Assembly: GCA_034766995.1 (NCBI GenBank)
Contig: CM068322.1
Coordinates: forward strand, 6,318,089 to 6,382,088
DNA from: Acanthacorydalis orientalis
Lineage: Eukaryota; Arthropoda; Insecta; Megaloptera; Corydalidae
Length of the DNA: 64,000 bases
Direction: 5' to 3'
Notes under the pieces: generated by a model
Databases searched by the model: none
What the model was told of the DNA's origin: nothing
What the model saw: the letters and a program-made list of their open reading frames with translations, nothing else
Made by a program: the position numbers and the translations under genes
In this document: piece by piece, positions 14,671-28,043 of the stretch
Position numbering within the stretch: position 1 is the first letter of the stretch
Layout of the letters: the number at the start of each line of letters is the position of its first letter

Positions 14671-14977
14671 GTGTGTTTATGTGTGTGTGTGTGTGTGTGT
14701 TTTATGTATGTATATGTATAGCGTGTTAAAATTGAAAGTACTCTAAAAGAATCTGATTTTTTAAAGAAAGAGCATTTTTGCATAATTTTCATATTTCATA
14801 TAATTATAATCATACATACAGTATTGAATATACTATAGAATTAAATATATACTATCCATAAATAAATAGAGAAAATGTAGATTGCATTAAAATAATTACA
14901 CGAAAAAAAGTTTTTTTTCTCAAAATACTTTTTTTCCTTAAAAAGTTAGATGTCTTAGTATTCATTTCTTTTTAACG

Positions 14978-15026
<49 letters not shown>

Positions 15027-17941
15027 CATACATTGTATGTACGAGAAAGATCTGTTAAAAATTTTGCACACAAGCTCCTAACTAAGATACGGATAGCGAG
15101 ACACGATTAGAGAAACAGGTGTAATAAGCGGAAAATTGGCAATTTGAATATAAGTATTCTTTGTTTTTAACATTTGGGTACTATAAATAACAAATATGCA
15201 TCCATAAATTCAGTGGACAGTTATACTCTCTTATCCTTAAAAAGCTTTTAGTAAAAGTAAATATGTCTAAACAGTGGTGTGTTTATAAGATTAAATTTCC
15301 TATACTACGATATGAGTATGCCATATACAATACAAAAAAATCACCTGAATTATAACATTCATTTTTTTCTATACGAAAATTTATTTACTGTACTACACTT
15401 CTAGTAGTATTATACAGGCTAGAAATACCACATTTTTAGCATAGTAGACAATAGATTTTATCCACATATTCTAATTGTAAAATATATAACTACTGCTATA
15501 CATATTCACCAATACTAAATACGATTAATAATAGACAATTGGAGTGTAAATACTTGTTACTGTTGTTTAAATTTAAAAATAACAAGGATTTTTCACTGAT
15601 GAGAAGAATACTGTTAACAAAAATATTTATAATTTCATTTTTACTGATTCAAATGAATATTTTTCTAAAAACAGTAAACAGTCAGATAACGAACCCTATT
15701 AAACATCTTTTAAGTATGAGATTATGTGAATACTGAATAATACACCATTTTAAAAAGGTTCTATTCTAAAATGTCGCACTTTTTTTCGTTCATATATTAC
15801 AAACAATTCAACAGTTACAAGCTCATATGCAAAACTTTTTAGCAACCTGATAGTATTTTGATGTTTTGCAATATTTATTTTGCGTATGAGAAACTTTTCT
15901 TATTTTGTTGGGACGAAAAAATCGATGTCGGTTGTTCTTGAAATATATAAGAAAAAAATGTCCTGGTATCCATTACAAAATATCGAAAATTCCAAAAAAA
16001 AAATTCTTATTGCTTACAAATTGCAATAGTCAGTTCGGAAAACACGAATTACATCAACTCAAGCATAACTACAATCATTAAATCTACTTAAGGAAACGTA
16101 TTTTACGATCAAACATATTTGTATATGCCATAGATATTTTGTAAACAACAGTCTGTGGTATTAGACCAATAAATACCTTACTTACTACGTGCTAGAACGT
16201 AATATGGGCTTAGCACATTCAGACAATTCTAACTACTAGTATGGATTACACCGAAAGGAATCAGTTTTCACACATTAGAAAATAATGTATATAATTGACA
16301 TTTATTTGTATTTACCTATTAACATCTATTACCAGTGTTGCACTCGGGATTTAATATCGAGGGGGAAGGGCAAGATGAATGGATATTTTTTTTTAATATG
16401 ATTTCAATAAAAGTCATTAGGTGATTATAGAAATTTTATTAAAAAATAAAATCCAGTTTTATTTTCTTTTTACACAGCTCTTCAATTACTTCAGTCGTGG
16501 TTCCATTAATCTCTTTGTGTAAGTATTGGGGATAGTGATAGGGGATTACATTAATCTTTCTGTGTATATAGGAGCATTTTCACGTGGTGATTTTGTTTTG
16601 TTTTCTAGTTTTCATTGAGGGGTACCAGAGCCCCTTCCCCCCTGGATGCGCCACTGTCTATTACTACATATTTTTGTCGGTATCGAATCTATTTGTTATC
16701 TACATTCTTTCTATATTTCTATTGACTTTTAAACAATAACCATTAAAATAATTAATTAACTTCAAACAATCTATTTTGTTTCACTTTATACAAAATATAT
16801 CGAGCAGCACACTTGTGTGATAGTAAAAATAGTAAAAAAACATATTTTGAAAACTCAATATGGATTTAAAATAGTCAAAACATTTAGAAATGTTTTTTTT
16901 ATGAACTTACGTTAAATCCCGAAAATGTACCCTAAATGTATCCAATTTGGTAAAATAAGAGTTAGAAGGATTAAGTTTATATTCTTTGTTCTTATATATG
17001 TGCTTTTAAATTTCATCTATTGACCCATTATATATATGTTTTATTCTTTCATAATTCACAAAATAATTTTTTTAATGTTATAAATACATGAATTTAGAGT
17101 ATTTATGATTTTTACCCATTAGGAAATAGTGATATTAAAGAACTGTTCATCGTATACAGAAACAAATAGTGATTTATTGTATAAATAATCCTAACTTAAT
17201 ACAAAAAGTACCTTTAAAATTAAAATTGAATTAAAAATATTATAGTATTTTTCTAATGTAGAACTCGTTTTTATTCAAACTAATATAGTTTTAGAGAAAT
17301 AAGTGTAAAAAATCATAGAAATTCATTTAAAAAAATGTACTACTGATCAAAAAATAATAAAAAAAGTTATAATTAACAGTAAACACTAACCATGCTAGAT
17401 TCGCTGCTACTCCTCGCGCCGAGATCGGACGTCAACTCCATCGTCAATAATCTATGGAATGCACTGGAGCTTGCGGCTAAAATAAATCGATGTGCCGGGA
17501 ATCCTACCGATCCGGCGACCAACACAAGATCCGTATGCATTTGGTTAAGCCAGAGGTTCGTCATATTTTCTTGGTATGTACTAGGTGAAACTATTACGTC
17601 GGGAGCTACTGGTTTTGGTGGTTTGAATGGTGCCTGAAAACAGAAAAATATAGTCTTTACAAATCCGTTTATATATTATAGCTCATATAATCACACATAA
17701 AGATTATTCCAGTTTTAAAAAAAACATTTATAATTTGTTTGCTTCTTTATGCAATATGCAAAAAAATAATGAATGATAAAATATATTTCAATTTATTTTT
17801 ATTGTCATTTTAATTATATTTAAACACCATTTAAAGAGATTAGTTTAAAAAAGAGACAAGAAAATAAAACAAAGAAGACAATAAAACAAAAATTAAATAC
17901 AGGAGATAAAACATCTGATATTTTGTTTGAAATTTCTAAAT

Positions 17942-18015
<74 letters not shown>

Positions 18016-18114
18016 CCATTTGTACAAAATGTTTTATTTGTCTTTGCATTATGTGTTCAGAAAACAAACAAAGCAATATCATTCAAAGGAAATGGAAACC
18101 GATCCATACATACA

Positions 18115-18208
<94 letters not shown>

Positions 18209-20358
18209 TATATAGATCATGTTCAGTTATCTTTTTTTGTAATTCTCTTATTACTTTCTATTTCTATCTAATCTCATTCCTGATAGTTTTTCATTATATA
18301 ACATAGTTTATCTATATCTAATATTAATTTATACATATAAGATAGAAAAAGCAATGAACGGACATAAATCTTCTGTTCTTACTATTCTTACAAAATAATT
18401 AGAATATTGTGTATCACCGTAGATAGTGATGGAAAAAAGAGTGAAATTTAGAGCATTACGAATAAAGATGATTGAATACTATCAATGTACAGGGGTTTAC
18501 ATTTCACCGAAAATTTGACCTATTTTTTTTTAATAATTTTTAAACAAAACCATTTTATTTTTTTGAATCATTTATTTAACTCATGGCATTAAGTATGAAA
18601 AATGATATCGGCCAAATGGCCACCATCGTAGGAGTTCTTGATTTTTCCCGAAAAATACGTTTTTACGAATATTTACTTTCAATATTCTTCAATTATCAAA
18701 AAAAATTGAAAGAAGTTGTTTGATGTTTGATGGAAACTTTAAATTTAGATTTTTTTGCTCCGATTAAGAAAATGTCGTTACTTCAAACTATTTTAAACAT
18801 TTTTAATTAGTATATCGATATTTAGTTTATTATATTAAAGCGCATGAAATAATAATTAATGGGCTCAATTTATATTCAATTTTTAAGTAACCATGTAATT
18901 CGGTTTACTGAGATCATTAAAGCAAATAAGGAAAGAAAAGGAATTAAACAGGAGAGCCGGGTGGTCTTTCTAGCTTTCTTTTGCATTACAAGAATACAGA
19001 CAACTTAAAATCGCGACTTATATTGCTGCAAAAAATGACTGTATCTCAGATCTGGATTTGTGCTAAGTAGTGAATTAATTTTTTGTAGTCTCTTGATAGA
19101 TTCGGTTTCTGTTCGATTCAACTTTTCAGTTCAAATATTAGACCTCCAAAGTGCCTTATGGTAGAAAGTTTAAGCAAATAAGTTTGCTTATATAAGTTTT
19201 GCATACATGCTTAGCTACAATAATTACACTCTCTTATGGGAAGTTTGCTCATCTGGGTCTGACAGAAAATCTCTCCCTGCCTAGACCTACGAAAAAGGTA
19301 TTTTCGACAAGTAATAATCTACCAGATGTATCAAATTGTAGCGAATTCGAGGTACACGAATTTATAGAGAAGGTCGTTATGCTATGTTTTCAAGAACTTT
19401 TTTTGAATGTTGAAAAACATGACGTCAATTTATCAATTTCCATTGAAAATACTACTCTTCATGTATTTGTCGAACGAGTTGTTGAGTCATTTCGTGACCA
19501 GCCCCGAATTCAAACTACTTATTGATCAAGATCCTGTGAAAGGACATATAATCAAATGCCTGACTGAGAATCATTATTTCAAATACATTTGTCAAGTTAG
19601 AGAGCACACTGATCGAGCGAGAGTTCTGATATTTTTCAAAGATTTGCCGAATTTTAACACAAAAATTTTCAGTACAAAAGTTCTTGGCATTTGAAAGAGT
19701 TTGTTAAAGATCTTTATCAGCAACTCATTCATCATTATAAGAAGACATATTGGTGCAACGTTCCCGACTTCAACATTTTCTGTCGACATTTATCTTTATT
19801 TCGCCAAATGAATGACACTAGCAACTTTCTCGTGACTAAGGAGTCGTTTATACAATTTGACTACGAAATAATGTATTTATGCTTCTTCGGTGAATTAGTA
19901 TCATTAATTGAAATGTTTATATTACTGTTTACATTTAGCCATCATAATACGCAGGCTTCGCGTTTAATTAATACTTGAATCCACTAACTGGATGAAATAT
20001 ATTTATCAGTTTCGTCCAAAAGGAATAATCCAAAGTTTTCGATGCTTTGCCATATACGTTAAAATTAATATATTTGACTAATTTTTTCTCTTAAATATTT
20101 TCTAAACATTTATTTTAGAAATAACTTTTATGTCGTAACATACAAAATAAGTTGTTTCTTTTCAAAGTATGCTCTTAATTAGTAAAAAAATATATCAAAA
20201 TTCCGTACATGCTTGAAATATTACATAGCAAAATTTCAAAGTAATATCGGTAAAAGTAATATTTAAAACTTCAAATTCAGTTTTTATTTTATTATAGGAG
20301 GCCAGCCATTTGCAACTTCAACATTGAAAAATAAAATAAAATAACATTGAAAAATGAA

Positions 20359-20402
<44 letters not shown>

Positions 20403-20947
20403 TTCATCTAATTCTTTATTAAACGAGATTGAAATTCAACTTGAGTATAACTGAAGCTTAAAAAATCCTCTCCCATTTATTTGTTAATGCTGCACTATGC
20501 ATTGATGTATCGCTATATAAACCTGTTATTTTTATTTTTAAATAAAACTGTACGTAGCAAAAATGATATTTCGGTACGTCTTGATATTTTTAATATTCAT
20601 TCCGTAAAGAACAATCAATTTTAGATTTTTTTATTACGTATTAATAAACTTTAGGTGACAATGTAGTTAATTCATAGAATAATAAATATAAACAAAATCT
20701 AAAATATGTTGAAAATACATTTGTTACGAGTACCTAATACATAAATATATGCACATTTCTTGAAAAATTAGCAGGTTTCAATTAATTACTATACTATTTA
20801 AGAATTGTTATATAAGTAAATTACTTGTCAAAATCAAGAACGACCTCGTTACTGCAAACAATACTTTTACTTCATATTTAATTAGAATAAATGCCTTATA
20901 CAAATATTTTTCGAGGAAAACAAATAAAAAACATATGTGTATGTATA

Positions 20948-20979
<32 letters not shown>

Positions 20980-23900
20980 CACACATACATACATATATAT
21001 GTGAAAAATGTTTAATGAGATAAAAATAAAACACATAAAGTTTTACATACAATCACAGAAAAAATACAGGAACAGAATAAGAAAAGTCAAGTACCTGCAG
21101 TAATGGTCTTTGGACTCTCTTCAGATTGGTCATCCAGAATCTCTGTTGGCGTCGTGCCATGAGAGCTGCTCTAATAGCATTCTCAAAGACCTCATTGACA
21201 CCATAATACGTGAACACAGATGTCTCATAATAGTAAACTCCGAGCTCTCTAGCCACACTACGAGCCTCGTCTGGCATTACTAAATCGCTTTTTCTAGTTG
21301 CCCTGCAAACAACATATATTTTTACATATACATAAACAAGTATAAAAATAAAACAAGATAACATTTTCGCTATGAAAAATTATCAATTTCTACTTTTAAT
21401 TGAAAATATATAATGTTTTACTCTTTTTACTTCTATAAAAATACCAATATTCAGTACATAAATAAGTCATAATCGTATAAAAGCATAACAAATAATTATT
21501 ACCTACACAGTTCCGTCCTACATATTTTTATACTTTTCATAAGTTTTTTAACGTTATTTAATTTTTATTTCAATTATTTGACAATATAACTAATAAGATC
21601 AGAAGTCTAGTTTAAAACAATCGTTTACTTAAATAAAATCGATTTATCCTACTAATCCATTTTACTTTCACTTTTTTCTCAATACATTCAAGTAATTTAG
21701 ATTTTGAAATTTTATCTTTTTTAGACCAATAGTGTACAGAAGTTGCGTAGTTACACTAATTTCGTTTTCATCAAGGAAGTCTCAAGACTGCGATAATTTT
21801 GAAGGCAAGAATTAAAAAGAAATAATTTCAGTTAAAGTTTTTAGTTTTCTTTTTAATATTTTTTTAAAAATAAATTAAGTAATCTTATTTCATAAAACAA
21901 ACAATAACTTGTTATCGATTACAACTTTTTTGAAATTATATAACAATCTATATTAAATTAATTTTCAAGTAATAGATACAAAAAGCCAACAAATTAATAT
22001 GAATTCTATAATAAAAACGTGTTTTTTTTTCTAATTTTAAGCATGCTTTTATTTTAAAACTTATTGTAGCTACCTATTCATCTTTTATCTAGTTGATCAA
22101 GTACAAAGGATATGTATAAATATATTTTTAATACCTGTAACATATTTATTAATATGTTATATCTTAAAATTAATAAAATTTGGCCAATGGCAAGTTTAGA
22201 CTATCAGTTTATTAACAAAGTGTATTCGACAATCACTATTACGTATGACACAAATGATTTTTTTATTTTATAGGTTAATGTCTTTGGCGTACAACAATCT
22301 TAACATATATTTGTGAATTAAAAAATGTTTCTTCGATTATGTGAGTTAATTTTTTATATTTATATTTCAAAAATACAGATCGATAACAACAAAAAATTTT
22401 TATATAAATGGTATAATTCATCTATGGTGAACACTTTGAACACAGATGAGAATTTAATTATATCTACGAAATGAAAGATACAATAAGTTAGAACTAAAAT
22501 ATATTTTTTTCAAAGTAAATTTTAATAAATTATGATATAAATTGTTCATATTTTGTTACCGCATTATATTTACATCCAATAGAACTGCTCCATAACTTAA
22601 TTAAGCATATATTAAGGAACATTTTATCTTAAAATAATTTTATATGAACCTTTCTGTGTAGCAGTTAATTTTATTGGTACCGAAATATAAAACTCTTTTT
22701 AAATGGTTTGAACACCAAACGAGCGCAAAAGTGTACCAATAATATAGTGTTGCAATTGAAAGCGATTAATTTGTGAACATTTTTGAAAAAAAATTAATGC
22801 ACCAAGTGTTAAATTTATTGATTCTACATACATACGAACGTCGTCTTAGAAAAAAATGGACAAGTACTCAGTATCAAACAAACTGAAATGAATTCAATCA
22901 GTAGCTAAAATAACAGAAGATTATAAGGTAAGTTAGTTGTTTATTGCAGATAAAATTGATTTATTCCTTAAATTTGGACATGATAAGAATTCAAAACTGA
23001 AGTAAATAGACATTTCAAGAATAATACATTTTATTTTCTAATTTCAAAAGATGCACTAACGAAACAAATTATTTTTCTGGCCAATATCAAATTTATTTTT
23101 AAACAGATAGATTCTATCTCTGGCCTCAGGTCTTAAGTTATCTCCTGCAGTTCTTGACACAGAGTATCATCTAGTTAACAAAATTGATCATAATAGAATA
23201 CCATTACAGTAACCTATCAAATTTCAGTTGAAGAAAACAATTACATGAGTACATATTTTGTGATGAAATATATTTTTTTCCAAATATTAGGTTATTAAGT
23301 ACGAAATGTCCGATTTCCTTAAATACTAAGTTTCACAGCTGCCATCTCTGAGATTTCACTTTGACGTTTCCTTTTTTTTTATTGTGACGTCCTCATTCTT
23401 CCAAACGCACGTTTTGACTTATGTTTAATATTCAATTAATTTTTAGGGCAATTTTTGTGAAATCATGGATAAGTCACAAATTCGTGTTATTTTCGAATAT
23501 GAATTTCGTCGTGAAACGAATGCATCGCAGACAGCCCGATATATAAACAAAATGTTTGGAACGGATGTGGCCAATGAACGAACAGTACGTCGGTGGTTTA
23601 ATAAGTTCCGTTGTGGTGATTTTAACCTTGAAAATGAGCCACGTGGGCGGCCTGACATAAAGGTGGATAATGATGAGCTGAAAGCTGTAGTGGAAGCGAA
23701 TTCATCTCAAACTACGCGTGAATTTGTAGCAAGGTTTGACGTTACTATTCCAACAATATTGGACCATTTGAAATAAATCGGCATGGTAAAGAAGTTCGAT
23801 AGATGGATTTCACGTGAATTAAACGAGAGTCAGAAGAGATTCGTCTCGAAGCTTGCCTTTCTTTGCTGTCACGACATAAAGGAAAATCTTTTCTACACCG

Positions 23901-25842
23901 TATGATGAAAATAGGATCCTTTTTGATAATCGTAAGTGTTCGACACAATGGTTGGATAAAGATGAAGCACCGAAACACAGTCTAAAACTGAATATTCATC
24001 AAAAAAAAGCTACTGGTGGCTGTTTAGTTGTCCAGTTCTAGTATTATCCACTACAGCTTCATGAAACCTGGTTAATCAATTACAGCAAATGTTTACTGTA
24101 ACCAATTGGACGAAATGATGAGGATGCTTGCGATTAAGCAGCCGAGATTAGTCAATAAAGACAGGTCAATCCGCTTTTAAGACAACGCTCGACCACATGT
24201 CGCAGAAACAACACTGCTCAAACTATAGGAGCTCGACTTGAAAACTCTTTGTCATCCACCGTATTCACCAGACCTTGCACCAACTGACTATTACTTCTTC
24301 CAGGTCTTGGACTACTACTACGTCTTACAAGGAAAATATTCAATTCTCAACAAGCTGTGGAAAACGCCTTTCACGATTTCATCACCACTCGGTCTCCAGG
24401 CTTTTCCGCTACTGGTATAAACAAGCTACCTTTAAAATAGCAAAACTGTGTTGACAGTTTAGGCGTATACTTTGAATAATTGTACTGTTTCTTGTTTAAG
24501 ATATAATTAACTAAACTTTTGATTCGAAATCGGACATTTCATATTTAATGACCTAATACATTAACTACAAAACATCGAACAGTAGCTCAGTTGCTCCGCG
24601 CGTCTGCTCGTGACATTCCTGTGTAGATTGCATTGCAAACACGCGAACAGTAGATTTTGTCTCCTTTTCTAATTTTTAGAAATGGTGTAAAATGTTTTCA
24701 TATTTAAAAATATTTTTATCTCCACACATTAACAACTTGTAGATTCTAGAAAACAGTATTTAAATAAAGATACTAGTTTATTCAAATAAAAGTATTATTA
24801 AGAAACTAGTTTTATCGTACATTAAAACTCAATTATATAATATTTACTAATTCAAGTTTTTATATCCATACAAATCCCCGCTTGTTCTTTAATTTTTTTC
24901 ATAATTTCCAAGAATATTTCACGTTTTGTAGAATAAAGTTTTTTCATATAGAATTGAAAGAATATATGAAATTTAATTTTAAAAAGAATTACGTCTCTTA
25001 CGACACATGAAAAATTAAAATATTCGCATTTAAATATGTCTTGAGTCATGTAATTGCAACGCTTCATAAAATATTTGTTAATTAGCGCCAACCTGATGAC
25101 TTTATATGACACATGAGAGGACTGACACATACGTATATGGACATTTCTTATTTGTAATACATAATTTAGTGCGTTTTCGTACAAGAAATACATACAAACT
25201 ATCTTTTTTATTTTTAAAAAAAATGAATTTGAATTTATGAACACATAAAACATTAATATGAAGTTATTATGATTTTCAATACAATTTAATATTATCAGAC
25301 ACAGAAGAAATGTAAAATATATAGTTTTTACCTATAATATGAAAATAGTACAGACTTAAAGTGGTTCTAATAGTAAAACATAGTTGTTTTTTTGAAGAAA
25401 TATTGCAAGATATTGTATTCATAAAATTACAATTGATACATATTTGATACTTTGGTTAAGTTCATGTTTGAAAATTAATTATTTTTCTATCTTATGAATC
25501 ATATAGAAGTTTTTAGATCGAAAATTTTCAATATACATAATTACTGATATTTTGGATTATTACTTATGCGCATTCAAATTATTTTATGCGTTAACACTCA
25601 ACAGGTTTTGGTATCACAAAAGAAATACGTAAAAGCAGTAATCAAAAATAATCAATATTTTTTTGATTTTTGACCGAAATTTTTTGTTATAGTTTGAGCG
25701 ATGAATAAATAATTAATTTGCGAAAAATTAAATTCAGACAAGATAAAAACGTCTGTAGTATTAATGAGAATTTTTTTTAAATATTATTGACACGAAAACA
25801 TAAGAATATCCATTAAACAAACTATTTCCATCTCTAGTCTAC

Positions 25843-25896
<54 letters not shown>

Positions 25897-28001
25897 AATT
25901 TATTTCCACCTATATACATCGTAAGTGTATACATTTTCTTTAAAACATTACAATCCTTTTATTGAACTAGAAATTATTAATCAACTAATGACTTAGGCTG
26001 TTAATTCATGCTAAAATAAAACATTGAAATAATGATACGTTAGCGGCATACTTCGTATTTCCTGTGTTACAAAATATAGATGTAATCAAAAGTTCTATGG
26101 CATTATTCAGAGAACATTTTTTGATTGTTTTTTTTTTTTAATAAAAATACGTTTGATCAATTATATAATCAATGTTATAACGCATACTTTATTTCCATCT
26201 TTTGATCAACTAATTTCATCGAAATAGGTGTTTCCTTATTCTCCATAAATCCTGTAGTCATTATTTCCTCAAAACAACTGTTAATTATTACCACGAAAGT
26301 TCAAAAGAGACATGAATAAAAGTTATCTAGTGGTATAATATCAGAAACATACAAACGGTGATATATATCGCTTGGCCCATTTTGTAAGCCGAAATCAATA
26401 AAACGTCATTTTGTAAATAATGATCGACTGAACACAACTTTTACAATATTTTATCAGATAATAAAATTTTAAATTAATTATTGGACCTTGTAGGTCACGT
26501 GGAAATTATTCTCTTCTATAATCAGTTTCAACCTTCGTTATTTTCAGATAGAACTTAATCGTTTCAATTCAAGATCTACTTGAACATAAAGAAAGTCGAA
26601 ATCAGTCATAGAAAAAAGAAACTCGCACGCGAGCTACAAGAATAATACAGAATAATAAATAGCACGTACTCGGGTAAATAACAAAATAAAGATTATTAGA
26701 ATAGTTTTATAAGATATCAATTATCTGTATCAGCTTTTCTGTAAGTAACTCTACGATGTAACATCTTGTAAATATCATATTCTTTTTATACAATAATAGA
26801 TATAAGATTATATTTTTATATTGCTCCGGCAGGTTTCATCCTTTTGAACCATCTAAGTGTTTGTTTTCTATTACTATATTCAGCATATGTATCTTGTTTT
26901 AGACTGATATTAAAAAGAAGGATTTAGTGTAATTGTAAACAAACACTGTTAAACTAAGTAAGTTTTCTCTTTGTGGTTTTCGTCCTTTTGGATAATTTGA
27001 GTTCTATTACTTGTTTTCCACTACTAGTTTCGGCATGTATGTCATTCCAAGCGGATTTTAGATAACTCAGTTATCAAAATTATACGCGAAGATAGTACAC
27101 ATGCGAAAACTAGTAGTAGAAAACAGATACTTTAATGATCCAAAAGAAACAAAACCACCAAAACACTGTATCAGCAGGATTAGAAGCACAAAAACATACA
27201 ATTATAATTATATTTTGAAGTGAGAATATTTAGTCACGAAACTTAAAAAATACATTTTGACTAACACGACTATGTCTGAACCCATTCAAGACATATTACA
27301 CACCAGTACTTAACCAAAAAGACAAATAAAACACTGTGGGTGTCATGATCATGAATTTATATTATCAGTTAGTAGTAACGAACTAGCCGTGGAGATAAAG
27401 TAGTTTTTAAATAAAGTAAAAGTTAAAGATGTGTAAAAATTAAAATTTGTATTGATTTCAAGCTAAGACCTGAAAATGAATGACTCACGACCAGGACCGT
27501 CAGGACTTCAAAAAATGAACAACGACGGTGAAAGTGATAATTTTTGTTACAAAGTAACAGGAAAAAAAGACAAAAAATGATTATAGACGATACTGATAGT
27601 TATATGGAATGTGAGGACGATATAAATATAATTTATCGGTTGAAAATTATTGACATATTATTATTTGGAAATTCTCGAGATAGTTTACTTACTATTTCAA
27701 AAATATCGAAACATCTCCGTGAAATTTTGCCTAGAAGTAAAAATAATCAAATACAAAGAAAGAATTGCAAACAAGCCATCGTAATCGCATAAGAAAAAGG
27801 ACTAACTACATTTGTGCTACTTTTGAAAATAATCCCGAGTTGTGTTTGAGAGAATGTTTGAAGGATTGTCACAAACAAAAAAAATATTTTTTATGATGTA
27901 AATGTCATAAATACTTATTACTTCTGTATTATTTTCTAATTTTTATTGAAGGGTTGTATTATAATTTTTATTGCGGAATTTAAACTCGTTCCTGTCTCTT
28001 C

Positions 28002-28043
<42 letters not shown>

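Larger units (their letters stand above)
10706..17390 (-). other. RhoBTB intron, 6.7 kb
   Basis: Contains piggyBac-like relics (11044-13440), a possible solo LTR (13639-13907), TA/TG microsatellites (14636-14700, 14983-15022) and a hAT MITE (16333-16656). Between 15.0 and 16.3 kb and between 16.7 and 17.39 kb I see nothing but AT-rich DNA; a 65-residue signal-peptide-like open frame at 15539-15736 is not convincing. Confidence 0.6.
17634..21094 (-). other. RhoBTB intron, 3.5 kb
   Basis: Holds two very long TA tracts (17946-18014, 18118-18214), an unidentified coding relic (about 18900-19980) and a TA tract with palindromic flanks (20355-20406). Confidence 0.6.

Noticed and set aside
15539..15736. 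65-residue frame with a signal-peptide-like start
   Set aside because: Hydrophobic starts arise easily in AT-rich DNA; no cysteine pattern, splice context or repeat partner.
17927..18205. Open frames made of (IY)n
   Set aside because: Translations of TA microsatellites; the same holds for similar frames at 6900-7110, 13370-13629, 39950-40192, 50195-50464, 52652-52858, 57977-58265, 61438-61638 and 62345-62697.
24577..24655. A functional tRNA gene
   Set aside because: Only an A-box-like string is present; no B box and no cloverleaf could be drawn.
24852..25253. 133-codon minus-strand open frame
   Set aside because: No motif recognised. It begins shortly after a mariner element and looks like a chance frame; a database search would settle it.
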